From Lachnospiraceae bacterium UBA3638 (lineage in GTDB: Bacteria; Bacillota; Clostridia; Lachnospirales; Lachnospiraceae): a stretch of 64,000 nt of DNA. The stretch covers positions 1-64,000 of the forward strand of contig DFKT01000055.1 in the NCBI GenBank assembly GCA_002373595.1. The letters are read 5' to 3'. Made by a program: the position numbers and the translations under genes. Positions 54,433 through 62,784 of this stretch are shown one piece after another (the first letter of the stretch is position 1; each line of letters begins with the position of its first letter). The notes under the pieces were generated by a model, which was given only the letters and a program-made list of their open reading frames with translations, was not told where the DNA came from and searched no databases.

Positions 54433-57400
54433 TTACAGTTCTCCGTCTATCGCTTTAATGATGCCTTCATAATCGAAGTCACCGGCTCTTTCACAGACCT
54501 TCTTATATTTTGCGCTCTCGGAATCAGGTATCCTGTAATCCTTAAGTTCGGCGAGTACATCTTCGATCATACCCACATTCATAGCTTCCGCAGCCTCTCG
54601 AAGCGCATCATATACACTGCTTATCAGGTATTCATCGGCAAGCGGTCTGTCATCTTCCTCTTCTTCCGTCTGATACAGTGGTGCGAGTATGCCGCGATAC
54701 TTCTCATAATCACTCATAAAGTCATCATGATGCTCTCTGATATAATCGGCATCTCTGTCCTTGCCCGCATTCTCAAGAAGCTGTGCATCACCGGAGAGTT
54801 TCATTGCCCCGATAAGCTTAGCCGATGACTTGAGAGCATGAACCTTTATCGCATAATTCTCCCAGTCCTCGGAAGCATAGAAACCTTGTATCTCAGAATA
54901 CTTATCGTCAATGGAATCATAGAAGATCTTTAATACGGTCTTGAAAGTCTCTTCCGACCCTGAGAAGATAATAGCTTTTTCCGCATCTATACCTTCAAGT
55001 CCGGAGTACCACTTATCTCCCGCAGGTGCTATAACATCGGCATTACCGTCAGATGATGAAGTTACCGGTGTATCTGACAACACAGATGAAGCTGACACTT
55101 CCGATACGCCTTCCGTTCCATCCGTCAGGATATCATCTTCATCCTCATTCCCGGACTCTTCGATATTACTATCCTCGATAAAGGATCCGATATTGTAGGA
55201 CTTGTTCGATTTAACAAAATACAGCACTCCAAATGTACCGGGGCCGCAGTTGGATGATACGGCAGCAGATGCCTGCTGGAATACAACATGTTCAAAGTAT
55301 GCAACTTTTCTGATCTCTTCCCTGATCCAATTAAGCATGTTCGGTGCTATATCGACATAGGTCACAAAAGCTATCTCAGGATCGGGGATAACATCAACAG
55401 GAAATGCCTTTCTTATGTATTTCCTGTAAGCTCTCTTGGTACTTCCTATCCATATTCCGCCTATGCCGGCTTTATCATCTTTGAATCTAAGACAGGGATG
55501 GAGATTCAGATACCTGGCGACAGTATGAACTCTCTTTGAGATATATCCCTTAGCCGCCATGAAATCAGTGGTATTGATGACAAAGCTGCAGCGAAGTCGC
55601 TGCTTCAGTCTCTCCACTTCGGAAACTATATCCTGTACGGGGATATTCTGCTGTGCGAGCTTATAAGCAATGAGAGTCATAAGACCTGTAGCGCTCGATA
55701 TGGATCCCGAGTTGATGACCGTTACGTTGTCAAACGATTTGGCAGCCTCCGATGCGATCTTATAGTCGGGACTCATACTTGTGGAGATCGATATATGTAT
55801 GAGGTAATGTGCTTTTCTGAGCGCACTTGCAAAGAACTCGGTATAACTTTCCTCATCCGGTGCAAAAGATACCGCTTTCTTTCCGGAATTGATGTATCTG
55901 ACAAGCTCATCCGCGTCCATCTGAACGCCATCCTTGAATATGCCTTCATCGGTACGGATCATGATCGGCATAATGGGTATATTATTCCTCTTGAGGATCT
56001 CATCGGGAATATCGCTTACACTCGAAGTAGTGATGATCACAGGCATCTTTCCGGTATATCCGGCGGATACATTGATATCCTCACGTTTGCTCATCATCCT
56101 GTTGGCACTGATGATGACCTTCTCCTTATCTATATATCTGACCAGAGTACTCTCCAAAGCTTCGCCGGATACGGGTTTAACCAGATAACCGTCAAATCCT
56201 GCTCTGTTATACATATCTCGGTTATCACTGCCGGCATTTGCAGTCAGAACAATGATGGGCGCAGTCCTGTTCAATCCTCCGACCTGATTCCTGATCTTTT
56301 CGAGACATTCTATTCCGTCCATCTCAGGCATCAGATGATCGAGGAGTATAGTGTCATAATGATTTCTTACGGTCAGTTCGAGAGCATCCTTACCGCTTAA
56401 CGATTTATCGATCCTGATCTCCGTCTCTGCAAGCAGTTTGGACTCGACTTCAAGGTTCATCTCATTGTCATCAACGATGAGTATCCTTGCCTCGGGCGCT
56501 CTGAAACTGCTCTCGTATTTATCTCTCTTTAATACTTCTTCATTCTTGATATTAAGATCACCTATCTCAGTGTGATCGGATATACCCTGTTTGATAGATA
56601 CGGTAAATGTGGATCCTTCTCCGTATACACTGTTGACGGCAATATTTCCGTCCATGAGATCAACGATCTGTTTAACGATTGAAAGCCCCAGTCCGGTTCC
56701 CTCTATATGTCTGTTCTTCTCTTCATCCACACGCTTGAAGGCATCAAAGAGATAAGGCAGGGACTCCTTCTTTATTCCCATTCCGGTATCAGTGATGAAG
56801 ATATTAAGAAGGACATTGTCATCCTCAAAATTCTCACATTCGATATGGAGTTCAACAGTACCTTCGGCGGTATATTTGACTGCATTATTTAACAGATTGA
56901 TGATGACCTGCTTAATGCGGACCTCATCACCGTAGAGTACGGAAGGCACCTTGGGATCTACATTGACATCAAAACGAAGTCCTTTGTCATGCGCTTTGAT
57001 CCAGATCATATTGACGATCTCGGAGAGCATATCCCCTATCCTGTAATCAACGGGAACGATATCCATACTTCCGGCTTCCATCTTGGAGAAGTCGAGGATG
57101 TCATTGATAAGAGAAAGAAGCATCTTACCGGAGCCCTGTATTCCGCGGGCGTCTTTGATTATGTCATCACTTGCTTCGGTATCCCTAAGTATCAGCTCGT
57201 TGAGTCCGAGTATGGAGTTGATGGGTGTCCTTATCTCATGGCTCATGCTCGAGAAGAATCTGTTCTGAGCTCGGGTTAGTTCTTCAGCTCTCTCTGCTTC
57301 TTTTCTGGCTCTGACATTTTCGGCGGTGAACATGATGTTCTGTATCCAGGCCATCATGAAGCACACAGCTCCGACAACGATCACCGAAACAAATGTGTCT

Positions 57401-57885
57401 ATATATACGGACGCTCTTGAATGCTCAATAATAAGTTCGGGATGCAGATACTGCAGCACAAAGCATCCTGCAGTGAGTATGGTGAGAGCAAGGAAAGACA
57501 AGAACCTGAACTTCCGAAGAACCAGAAGTCCCACAAACATAAATGCAAATATGATCCATACGACAACGCCGCCTTCTATACCGCCGCCCGACCAGAAAAG
57601 TGCCGGAAGAAGGACAAAAACGAAACCGATAATAACAATTCGTATACCGATCCTCATCTTTTTCCTGTACATGGCTGTTATAGAGACGGTGGGAGCAAGG
57701 ATCAGTGCGGCGATCATAAGAAGTATGTTCTCAATACTTTCATGAAGGATGATATCACTGATAAGACATATAGCCAGAGCAAGCTCGGAGATGAGCGAAT
57801 AGACCAGGAATATCCTGTCAGTAAACTGATTCTCCGGATTCATGATGTATTCATTTATATCTCTTATCGTCTTAGGCAGTTTCAT
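54433..57885 (-). CDS. Hybrid histidine kinase with fused DegV and Hpt domains
   Basis: A 1150-residue sensor. Order of parts: about six membrane segments (25-190), HisKA with His216 in SHEIRTP, ATP-binding domain (315-432, DTGMG 366-370, GTGLG 396-400), receiver (466-585, Asp516), a full DegV-type domain (614-892, with TTSSVSDIP, SISTSMSPDY and GPGTFGVLYF), an acidic Ser-rich linker (893-960), an Hpt domain with His1016 in HALKSSA, and a 70-residue tail. DegV proteins bind fatty acids, so this kinase may sense a lipid between two phosphorelay steps. I know of no described protein with this order. It overlaps the next kinase gene by four bases. Confidence 0.93.
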   Translation of the reverse strand: MKLPKTIRDINEYIMNPENQFTDRIFLVYSLISELALAICLISDIILHESIENILLMIAALILAPTVSITAMYRKKMRIGIRIVIIGFVFVLLPALFWSGGGIEGGVVVWIIFAFMFVGLLVLRKFRFLSFLALTILTAGCFVLQYLHPELIIEHSRASVYIDTFVSVIVVGAVCFMMAWIQNIMFTAENVRARKEAERAEELTRAQNRFFSSMSHEIRTPINSILGLNELILRDTEASDDIIKDARGIQGSGKMLLSLINDILDFSKMEAGSMDIVPVDYRIGDMLSEIVNMIWIKAHDKGLRFDVNVDPKVPSVLYGDEVRIKQVIINLLNNAVKYTAEGTVELHIECENFEDDNVLLNIFITDTGMGIKKESLPYLFDAFKRVDEEKNRHIEGTGLGLSIVKQIVDLMDGNIAVNSVYGEGSTFTVSIKQGISDHTEIGDLNIKNEEVLKRDKYESSFRAPEARILIVDDNEMNLEVESKLLAETEIRIDKSLSGKDALELTVRNHYDTILLDHLMPEMDGIECLEKIRNQVGGLNRTAPIIVLTANAGSDNRDMYNRAGFDGYLVKPVSGEALESTLVRYIDKEKVIISANRMMSKREDINVSAGYTGKMPVIITTSSVSDIPDEILKRNNIPIMPIMIRTDEGIFKDGVQMDADELVRYINSGKKAVSFAPDEESYTEFFASALRKAHYLIHISISTSMSPDYKIASEAAKSFDNVTVINSGSISSATGLMTLIAYKLAQQNIPVQDIVSEVERLKQRLRCSFVINTTDFMAAKGYISKRVHTVARYLNLHPCLRFKDDKAGIGGIWIGSTKRAYRKYIRKAFPVDVIPDPEIAFVTYVDIAPNMLNWIREEIRKVAYFEHVVFQQASAAVSSNCGPGTFGVLYFVKSNKSYNIGSFIEDSNIEESGNEDEDDILTDGTEGVSEVSASSVLSDTPVTSSSDGNADVIAPAGDKWYSGLEGIDAEKAIIFSGSEETFKTVLKIFYDSIDDKYSEIQGFYASEDWENYAIKVHALKSSAKLIGAMKLSGDAQLLENAGKDRDADYIREHHDDFMSDYEKYRGILAPLYQTEEEEDDRPLADEYLISSVYDALREAAEAMNVGMIEDVLAELKDYRIPDSESAKYKKVCERAGDFDYEGIIKAIDGEL

Positions 57886-59936
57886 GATCTGTCACCTCCC
57901 TTCTCATAAGCTTTCTGGGGAAGCACCTTTATCATCACCCTCTCAAAATCCGCGATATTTATGGGTTTGGCTATAAATCCGTCAAATCCCTCTCTCATGA
58001 ACATCTCCCTTGCGCCGGATACGGCATTTGCAGTCAGAGCTATGACTCGTGACGGTTTAGCCAGATCCGATCCACTCTTCTTGATCTGTTTCATGGCTTC
58101 CACGCCGTCCATTTCAGGCATCATATGATCCATGAATATGACATCGTAATTGCCGGCTCGGAATTTCTTTATCGATTCTTTTCCACTCTCTGCGGTATCA
58201 ATGATCATGCCGTACTCTCTGAACAGCCCGGACGCAACGACGAGATTCATAGGCTCGTCATCTACGATAAGCGCTTTCACGCCGGTGAAGTCAGGTTTCT
58301 CAAAATGATCGGGTGAATCGAGATTCTTAGCAGCGCGTCCTTCGTTAAGCACTTTGATAACAGGATATGCATAAAGGGGTTTGGGCATGACCACGACCTT
58401 GCTGCCGGGATTGGGAACAAATCCGCTCTTAGCCGAAACAGCCACAACTAAATCTCCCTTGCTGAGTTCATCGAAATATTCGGAATTAGCTTCATATTCT
58501 TCCTCACCCATAAATATGACGCTAACATCCATCTTGCTCCTGTAGTTTTCAATCTCTTTAACCGATTCTGCCGAATACAGAGGAGCCTTTATGCCGACAG
58601 CCAGATTGGCTGCCATGACACGGTAGAAATCTCTGATCCTGGGAACTTTATACTTGTCACTGCGCACATGGAAAAGGATATTTCCGGTGAAGGACTCTGA
58701 AAGCGCAAGACAGGGAGCGGCATTCGATACCTTCTGAGGAAGAGTCACTCGTACGGTAGTCCCGTTGCCTTTTTCACTTTCTATCTTTACGAAGCCACCC
58801 ATTCTGTGAGCAAATCCGTATACGATGAAGAGTCCGAGGCCTATTCCGCCGGAGCTTCTGTTTCTCTTTTTATTGGCTTGATACAGCCCCTGCGAGATCA
58901 TGCTGATACTCTTTCTGTCCATTCCGATACCGGTATCGGTCATCTCGATACACAGATTGATACCGTAATCGGTAGGCTCCGAGAAGAGCTTCACATATAT
59001 ACCGCCGCGCTTGGTGAACTTAACCGCATTTTCGAGAAGATGTCTGAAAATCTTATGGATCTTCTTGTAATCTCCGTTCATCATCGTAGGCGTACCGGGA
59101 TCCAGATCTACGATGAGTTCGAGATTTCTCTCATTCTCAAGAAGACGGAAGCCCGATACCACATCGTTGATAAGCGATGTGCACATATAGTCATCATTTT
59201 CAAGGATTACTTTCTTTCTCTTGCACTCCGTATAATCCTGGATATCCTCTATCTGATAAGCCAGTCTGATACCGGCGTTCTTGATGGAAAAAGCCTCATC
59301 TCCGGCATTCTTTTTGATAAGCATGTCAGACATTCCGTTTACAACATTAACAGGAGTCCTGAGTTCGTGAGAGATATTGGATAGAAAGTCCTCCATATCA
59401 GCTTCATAATTCTCTATACACTCATCCTTGTTCTCTATCTCTTCGGCATTGCTGAGTCTGTCGGATATTGATTTCATAGCAACGAAATACATGAATATCA
59501 CGATAGTGATATGAAGAATGACTCTGGAAGTATCAAGCGCATTGAGATACGCGCCCGTTTCTTTATGCATCAGATTGAATTGTATGGCCATTACAATGAT
59601 ATATTCGATAATGACAAGGTTCATCATATAAGGGCTGTCAAAAAGTGAAAAAACAATAATAACAAGAGAAACAATAAGAGCAACATCAAAGAAACTGGTG
59701 GAATGAACGCCGTGGAAAAAGATTGCAAACATTGCATACAAAAGATACAGACCTTTTCTTATCTCATAATCCGGCTTCTGAAGCAGGTTCATACCCCAGA
59801 GCGATATCGCGCCTGTCACGATAATGGGCGGCACCCAGAATTCCCAGTCCATCATTAAACTCTCAACGGTGAGTCCCATACAGGCCAGACTAACGAGAAG
59901 TATGATGAATTTCTCTGTTTTGCTCTTAATATTCAT
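57882..59936 (-). CDS. Hybrid histidine kinase with membrane sensor and receiver
   Basis: A 684-residue protein with about six membrane segments (10-155), HisKA with His190 in SHELRTP, an ATP-binding domain (about 285-400, DTGIG 334-338), a degenerate receiver-like domain (about 415-535, no phospho-acceptor) and a true receiver (553-675, Asp559/560, Asp603, Thr635, Lys657). It has no Hpt domain, so phosphate would have to pass to the Hpt of a neighbour. It lies 27 bases after the VWA gene. Confidence 0.93.
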   Translation of the reverse strand: MNIKSKTEKFIILLVSLACMGLTVESLMMDWEFWVPPIIVTGAISLWGMNLLQKPDYEIRKGLYLLYAMFAIFFHGVHSTSFFDVALIVSLVIIVFSLFDSPYMMNLVIIEYIIVMAIQFNLMHKETGAYLNALDTSRVILHITIVIFMYFVAMKSISDRLSNAEEIENKDECIENYEADMEDFLSNISHELRTPVNVVNGMSDMLIKKNAGDEAFSIKNAGIRLAYQIEDIQDYTECKRKKVILENDDYMCTSLINDVVSGFRLLENERNLELIVDLDPGTPTMMNGDYKKIHKIFRHLLENAVKFTKRGGIYVKLFSEPTDYGINLCIEMTDTGIGMDRKSISMISQGLYQANKKRNRSSGGIGLGLFIVYGFAHRMGGFVKIESEKGNGTTVRVTLPQKVSNAAPCLALSESFTGNILFHVRSDKYKVPRIRDFYRVMAANLAVGIKAPLYSAESVKEIENYRSKMDVSVIFMGEEEYEANSEYFDELSKGDLVVAVSAKSGFVPNPGSKVVVMPKPLYAYPVIKVLNEGRAAKNLDSPDHFEKPDFTGVKALIVDDEPMNLVVASGLFREYGMIIDTAESGKESIKKFRAGNYDVIFMDHMMPEMDGVEAMKQIKKSGSDLAKPSRVIALTANAVSGAREMFMREGFDGFIAKPINIADFERVMIKVLPQKAYEKGGDRS

Positions 59937-59963
59937 ACCGGTCCCTCTTTGAGATACATCAGT

Positions 59964-61166
59964 TTATCTTGTCTCCATCAGTTTTTCCATTGCACGGTTA
60001 AGTCCTTTGACAGTCAGTTTGTACATTGGAAAGACTTCTTTTACAGCTGTCTCTGCTTCCCTCCACGGTGCATTGCCGGAAGCCATCTTGGGATTGAGCC
60101 ATACGACCTTCTTGTAGTGCCTCTTTACGAGTTTAAGCCATTCATATCCGGACAATCCGCCGTTCGGTCCTCTGTAATTGCCTGTATCGGAGTAGAGCTC
60201 CTCGGGCGCCATGGCAGCATCTCCCACGATTATCACTTTGTAGTCGCTGTCGGTATTTCTGAACAGCCACTCTGTCTCAACCCAGTCCCCGTTCTCACAC
60301 TCCGGAGTTTTGTAGAGATGTGAATATATGCAGTTATGGAAATAGTAACATTTAACTTCTTTGTAATGATTAGATTTGGTGACCGACTGGAACAGATCGT
60401 TGAGGAGCGTTGTATACGGGATCATCGTTCCGCCGCTGTCCATAAGGAGCATGAGTTTGACGGAATTCTTACGCGGCTTCTTCATCACTATCCGCAGATT
60501 TCCGCCGTTATTACAGGTTTTATCGACGGTTCCGTCTATATCGAGTTCCGACTCGGGGATATCGAGTCTGGAACTGAACTGTCTGAGCCTTCTCAGAGCC
60601 ATCTGGAACTGACGGTTATCCATTACCCTGTCATCGCGCCAGTCTCTGTATCTTCTCGCGCCTACTACGGAGAATGCGCTCTGATAACCGGTCTGTCCGC
60701 CGACTCTTACACCGCCGACATTACCTCCCATATTGCCGAAGGAAGTCTTGCCCATAGTTCCGATCCAGAACGAGCCGCCGTTATGTTCTTCATTCTGATC
60801 CTTCAGACGCTGTTTGAACTTCTCTTCAACATCGTCCTTATCTATCTGCAGGTCCTCTGTCTGATTAAGATGCGCTCTGGCTTCCTCATGCGCAAGTTCG
60901 AGCATATCTGATTTGTCAAGCCATCTGAGCATCTGCGAACCGACTTCAGTTTCCTTCTCCGCAGCCTTGAAACATTCTGAAAATGCTTCATCGAACTTAT
61001 CGTAATCCGTCTCGCTCTTAACGAGTATCATCCTTGATACATTGTAAAAACCCATGAGCGAAGAACCGCAAAAGCCCATCTCAAGAGCCTTCTGCAGATC
61101 AAGCCACTCACCGAGTGAAACGCTTATTCCCTTTTTTCTTAAAGTCCGGAAGAAAGTCTGAAACAT
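59964..61166 (-). CDS. CoxE-like VWA domain protein
   Basis: A 400-residue protein with an N-terminal helical region, a Gly-rich segment (130-165) and a von Willebrand A domain (about 235-385). The metal-ion site reads MDSGGTM at 242-248, the DxGGxM form seen in CoxE-like proteins. These VWA proteins work with MoxR ATPases to remodel or activate protein complexes. The MoxR partner is the next gene upstream (28-base gap). The target is unknown. Confidence 0.9.
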   Translation of the reverse strand: MFQTFFRTLRKKGISVSLGEWLDLQKALEMGFCGSSLMGFYNVSRMILVKSETDYDKFDEAFSECFKAAEKETEVGSQMLRWLDKSDMLELAHEEARAHLNQTEDLQIDKDDVEEKFKQRLKDQNEEHNGGSFWIGTMGKTSFGNMGGNVGGVRVGGQTGYQSAFSVVGARRYRDWRDDRVMDNRQFQMALRRLRQFSSRLDIPESELDIDGTVDKTCNNGGNLRIVMKKPRKNSVKLMLLMDSGGTMIPYTTLLNDLFQSVTKSNHYKEVKCYYFHNCIYSHLYKTPECENGDWVETEWLFRNTDSDYKVIIVGDAAMAPEELYSDTGNYRGPNGGLSGYEWLKLVKRHYKKVVWLNPKMASGNAPWREAETAVKEVFPMYKLTVKGLNRAMEKLMETR

Positions 61167-61194
61167 ATATCACCATTTATCGGTCGGGGCCATG

Positions 61195-62004
61195 TCAGAA
61201 ATTTGTATGCTTAACTACGTCGAGATCCTCGTCCTTTTTAACCACAACACCGACAAAAGGAAGCTTTGCCTTGATCTCATTGGCGCTGATACCGCCTATC
61301 TGAAGAGCATTGATCCAATCGATAAGCTCCGATGTGCTGGGCTTTTTCCTGATATCACGGATATCTCTGATCGCATAGAAGGTGTCCATAGCCTGCTTTA
61401 AGAGGTTCTCCTCAACATTTGGATGATGGACTCTTACTATCCTCTCCATGAGCTCCTGATCCGGGAATTCTATGAAATGGAATATACATCTGCGAAGGAA
61501 TGCATCGGGGAGCTCCTTCTCGGCATTGGATGTGATGATGACGATCGGACGATGCTTTGCTTTGACAGTCCTCTTGGTCTCGTTGATGTAGAATTCCATC
61601 TGATCGAGCTCCCAGAGGAGGTCATTGGGAAATTCGATGTCGGCTTTGTCTATCTCGTCTATGAGAAGAACAACCTGCTCATCCGAGTCAAACGCCTCTC
61701 CGAGCTTTCCAAGCTTGATGTATTTAGCTATATCATCAACACCCTCTTCGCCAAACTGTCCGTCATAGAGTCTCTGGATAGTATCGTAGATATACAGACC
61801 TTCCTGTGCTTTGGTGGTCGATTTGATATTCCAAATGATAAGCTTCTTGCCAAGAGCTTTGGATACGGCCTCGGCGAGCTGCGTCTTACCGGTACCGGGC
61901 TCCCCCTTGATAAGAAGGGGCTTTCCGAGTGCTATCGAGATATTGACACTCGCCATCAGTTCCTCGGAAGCTACATAATCGTTTGAACCGTTAAATTCCT
62001 GCAT
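61195..62004 (-). CDS. MoxR family AAA+ ATPase
   Basis: A 269-residue ATPase with Walker A GEPGTGKT (34-41), Walker B LLIDEIDKAD (113-122), a sensor segment IITSNAEKELPDAFLRR and a C-terminal lid. MoxR proteins act as chaperones for metal insertion or complex assembly with a VWA partner, here the following gene. It lies between the response regulator and the VWA protein inside the signalling operon. Confidence 0.94.
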   Translation of the reverse strand: MQEFNGSNDYVASEELMASVNISIALGKPLLIKGEPGTGKTQLAEAVSKALGKKLIIWNIKSTTKAQEGLYIYDTIQRLYDGQFGEEGVDDIAKYIKLGKLGEAFDSDEQVVLLIDEIDKADIEFPNDLLWELDQMEFYINETKRTVKAKHRPIVIITSNAEKELPDAFLRRCIFHFIEFPDQELMERIVRVHHPNVEENLLKQAMDTFYAIRDIRDIRKKPSTSELIDWINALQIGGISANEIKAKLPFVGVVVKKDEDLDVVKHTNF

Positions 62005-62013
62005 GATCTTCTC

Positions 62014-62784
62014 CTATAAACCTGCTTTTTCTTTTGCAAAATAGTTTTCAATCTCTTTCTGAAGAGTGGGTCTGTCGATCGTCTTTAAAAGATATCCTTC
62101 AGGTTTTAAGCTGACTACCTTCATGACACTCTCTTTGTCATTTCTGCCCGTAAGGAATATGACAGGTATCCTGGATGTCTCGGGATCGCTTCGGAGCATC
62201 TCAAGCACCTGCGGGCCGTCGGTTACGGGCATATTGAAATCCAGAAGTATGAGATCAACGGGATTCTTGGCCAGCATCTGTATCGCATGAAGACCTGAAT
62301 TGGCCATATGGACGACATATTTGCTCTTGAGCCAGTCTCTGATAAGTCCGAGATATGTCGGATCGTCATCAACTATCATGATCCTCTTTCTCTTGGACAT
62401 CTGTCCGAGCTCAGCAATATAATCCGACACGGTATCTATGAAAAGATCGGTTTCCAGAGGTCTGGTAAATGTCCTTATCCTGGATTTGGAAACAGCACTC
62501 TCAAGGCCTCCTATCTCAGTGGCATCGCCTATGAGATAGATTCCCTTATCGGATTCAAAGAGCTGCTCGCCCAGGAAGTGAAGTACCTCAGGCTTGAGTC
62601 TCTCATCAGTCTCCATGTAGTATGTCACCAGATCGATCTTTTTCCAGTTGTTGCTGATCTGCGTGACATCGGGAGTACAGTAAATGAATTCAATTCCGGC
62701 TGTCTGAAGTTTCTTTTCAAGTGCCTTTACCAGAAAAGATTCTTTTACGCTTATCAAAAGCATTCTCGAAACTTCTTCGGTCAT
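62014..62784 (-). CDS. Double-receiver response regulator, no output domain
   Basis: A 256-residue protein with a degenerate receiver-like N-terminal half (1-125) and a complete receiver (132-256: Asp139-141, Asp182, Thr212, Lys234). It matches the regulator at 52123-52890 along its length; shared stretches include IVDDDP, DLILLD and SLKPxGYxLK. It overlaps the hybrid kinase gene by four bases and lies directly before the MoxR gene, which suggests that its phosphorylation controls the MoxR/VWA pair. Confidence 0.9.
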   Translation of the reverse strand: MTEEVSRMLLISVKESFLVKALEKKLQTAGIEFIYCTPDVTQISNNWKKIDLVTYYMETDERLKPEVLHFLGEQLFESDKGIYLIGDATEIGGLESAVSKSRIRTFTRPLETDLFIDTVSDYIAELGQMSKRKRIMIVDDDPTYLGLIRDWLKSKYVVHMANSGLHAIQMLAKNPVDLILLDFNMPVTDGPQVLEMLRSDPETSRIPVIFLTGRNDKESVMKVVSLKPEGYLLKTIDRPTLQKEIENYFAKEKAGL

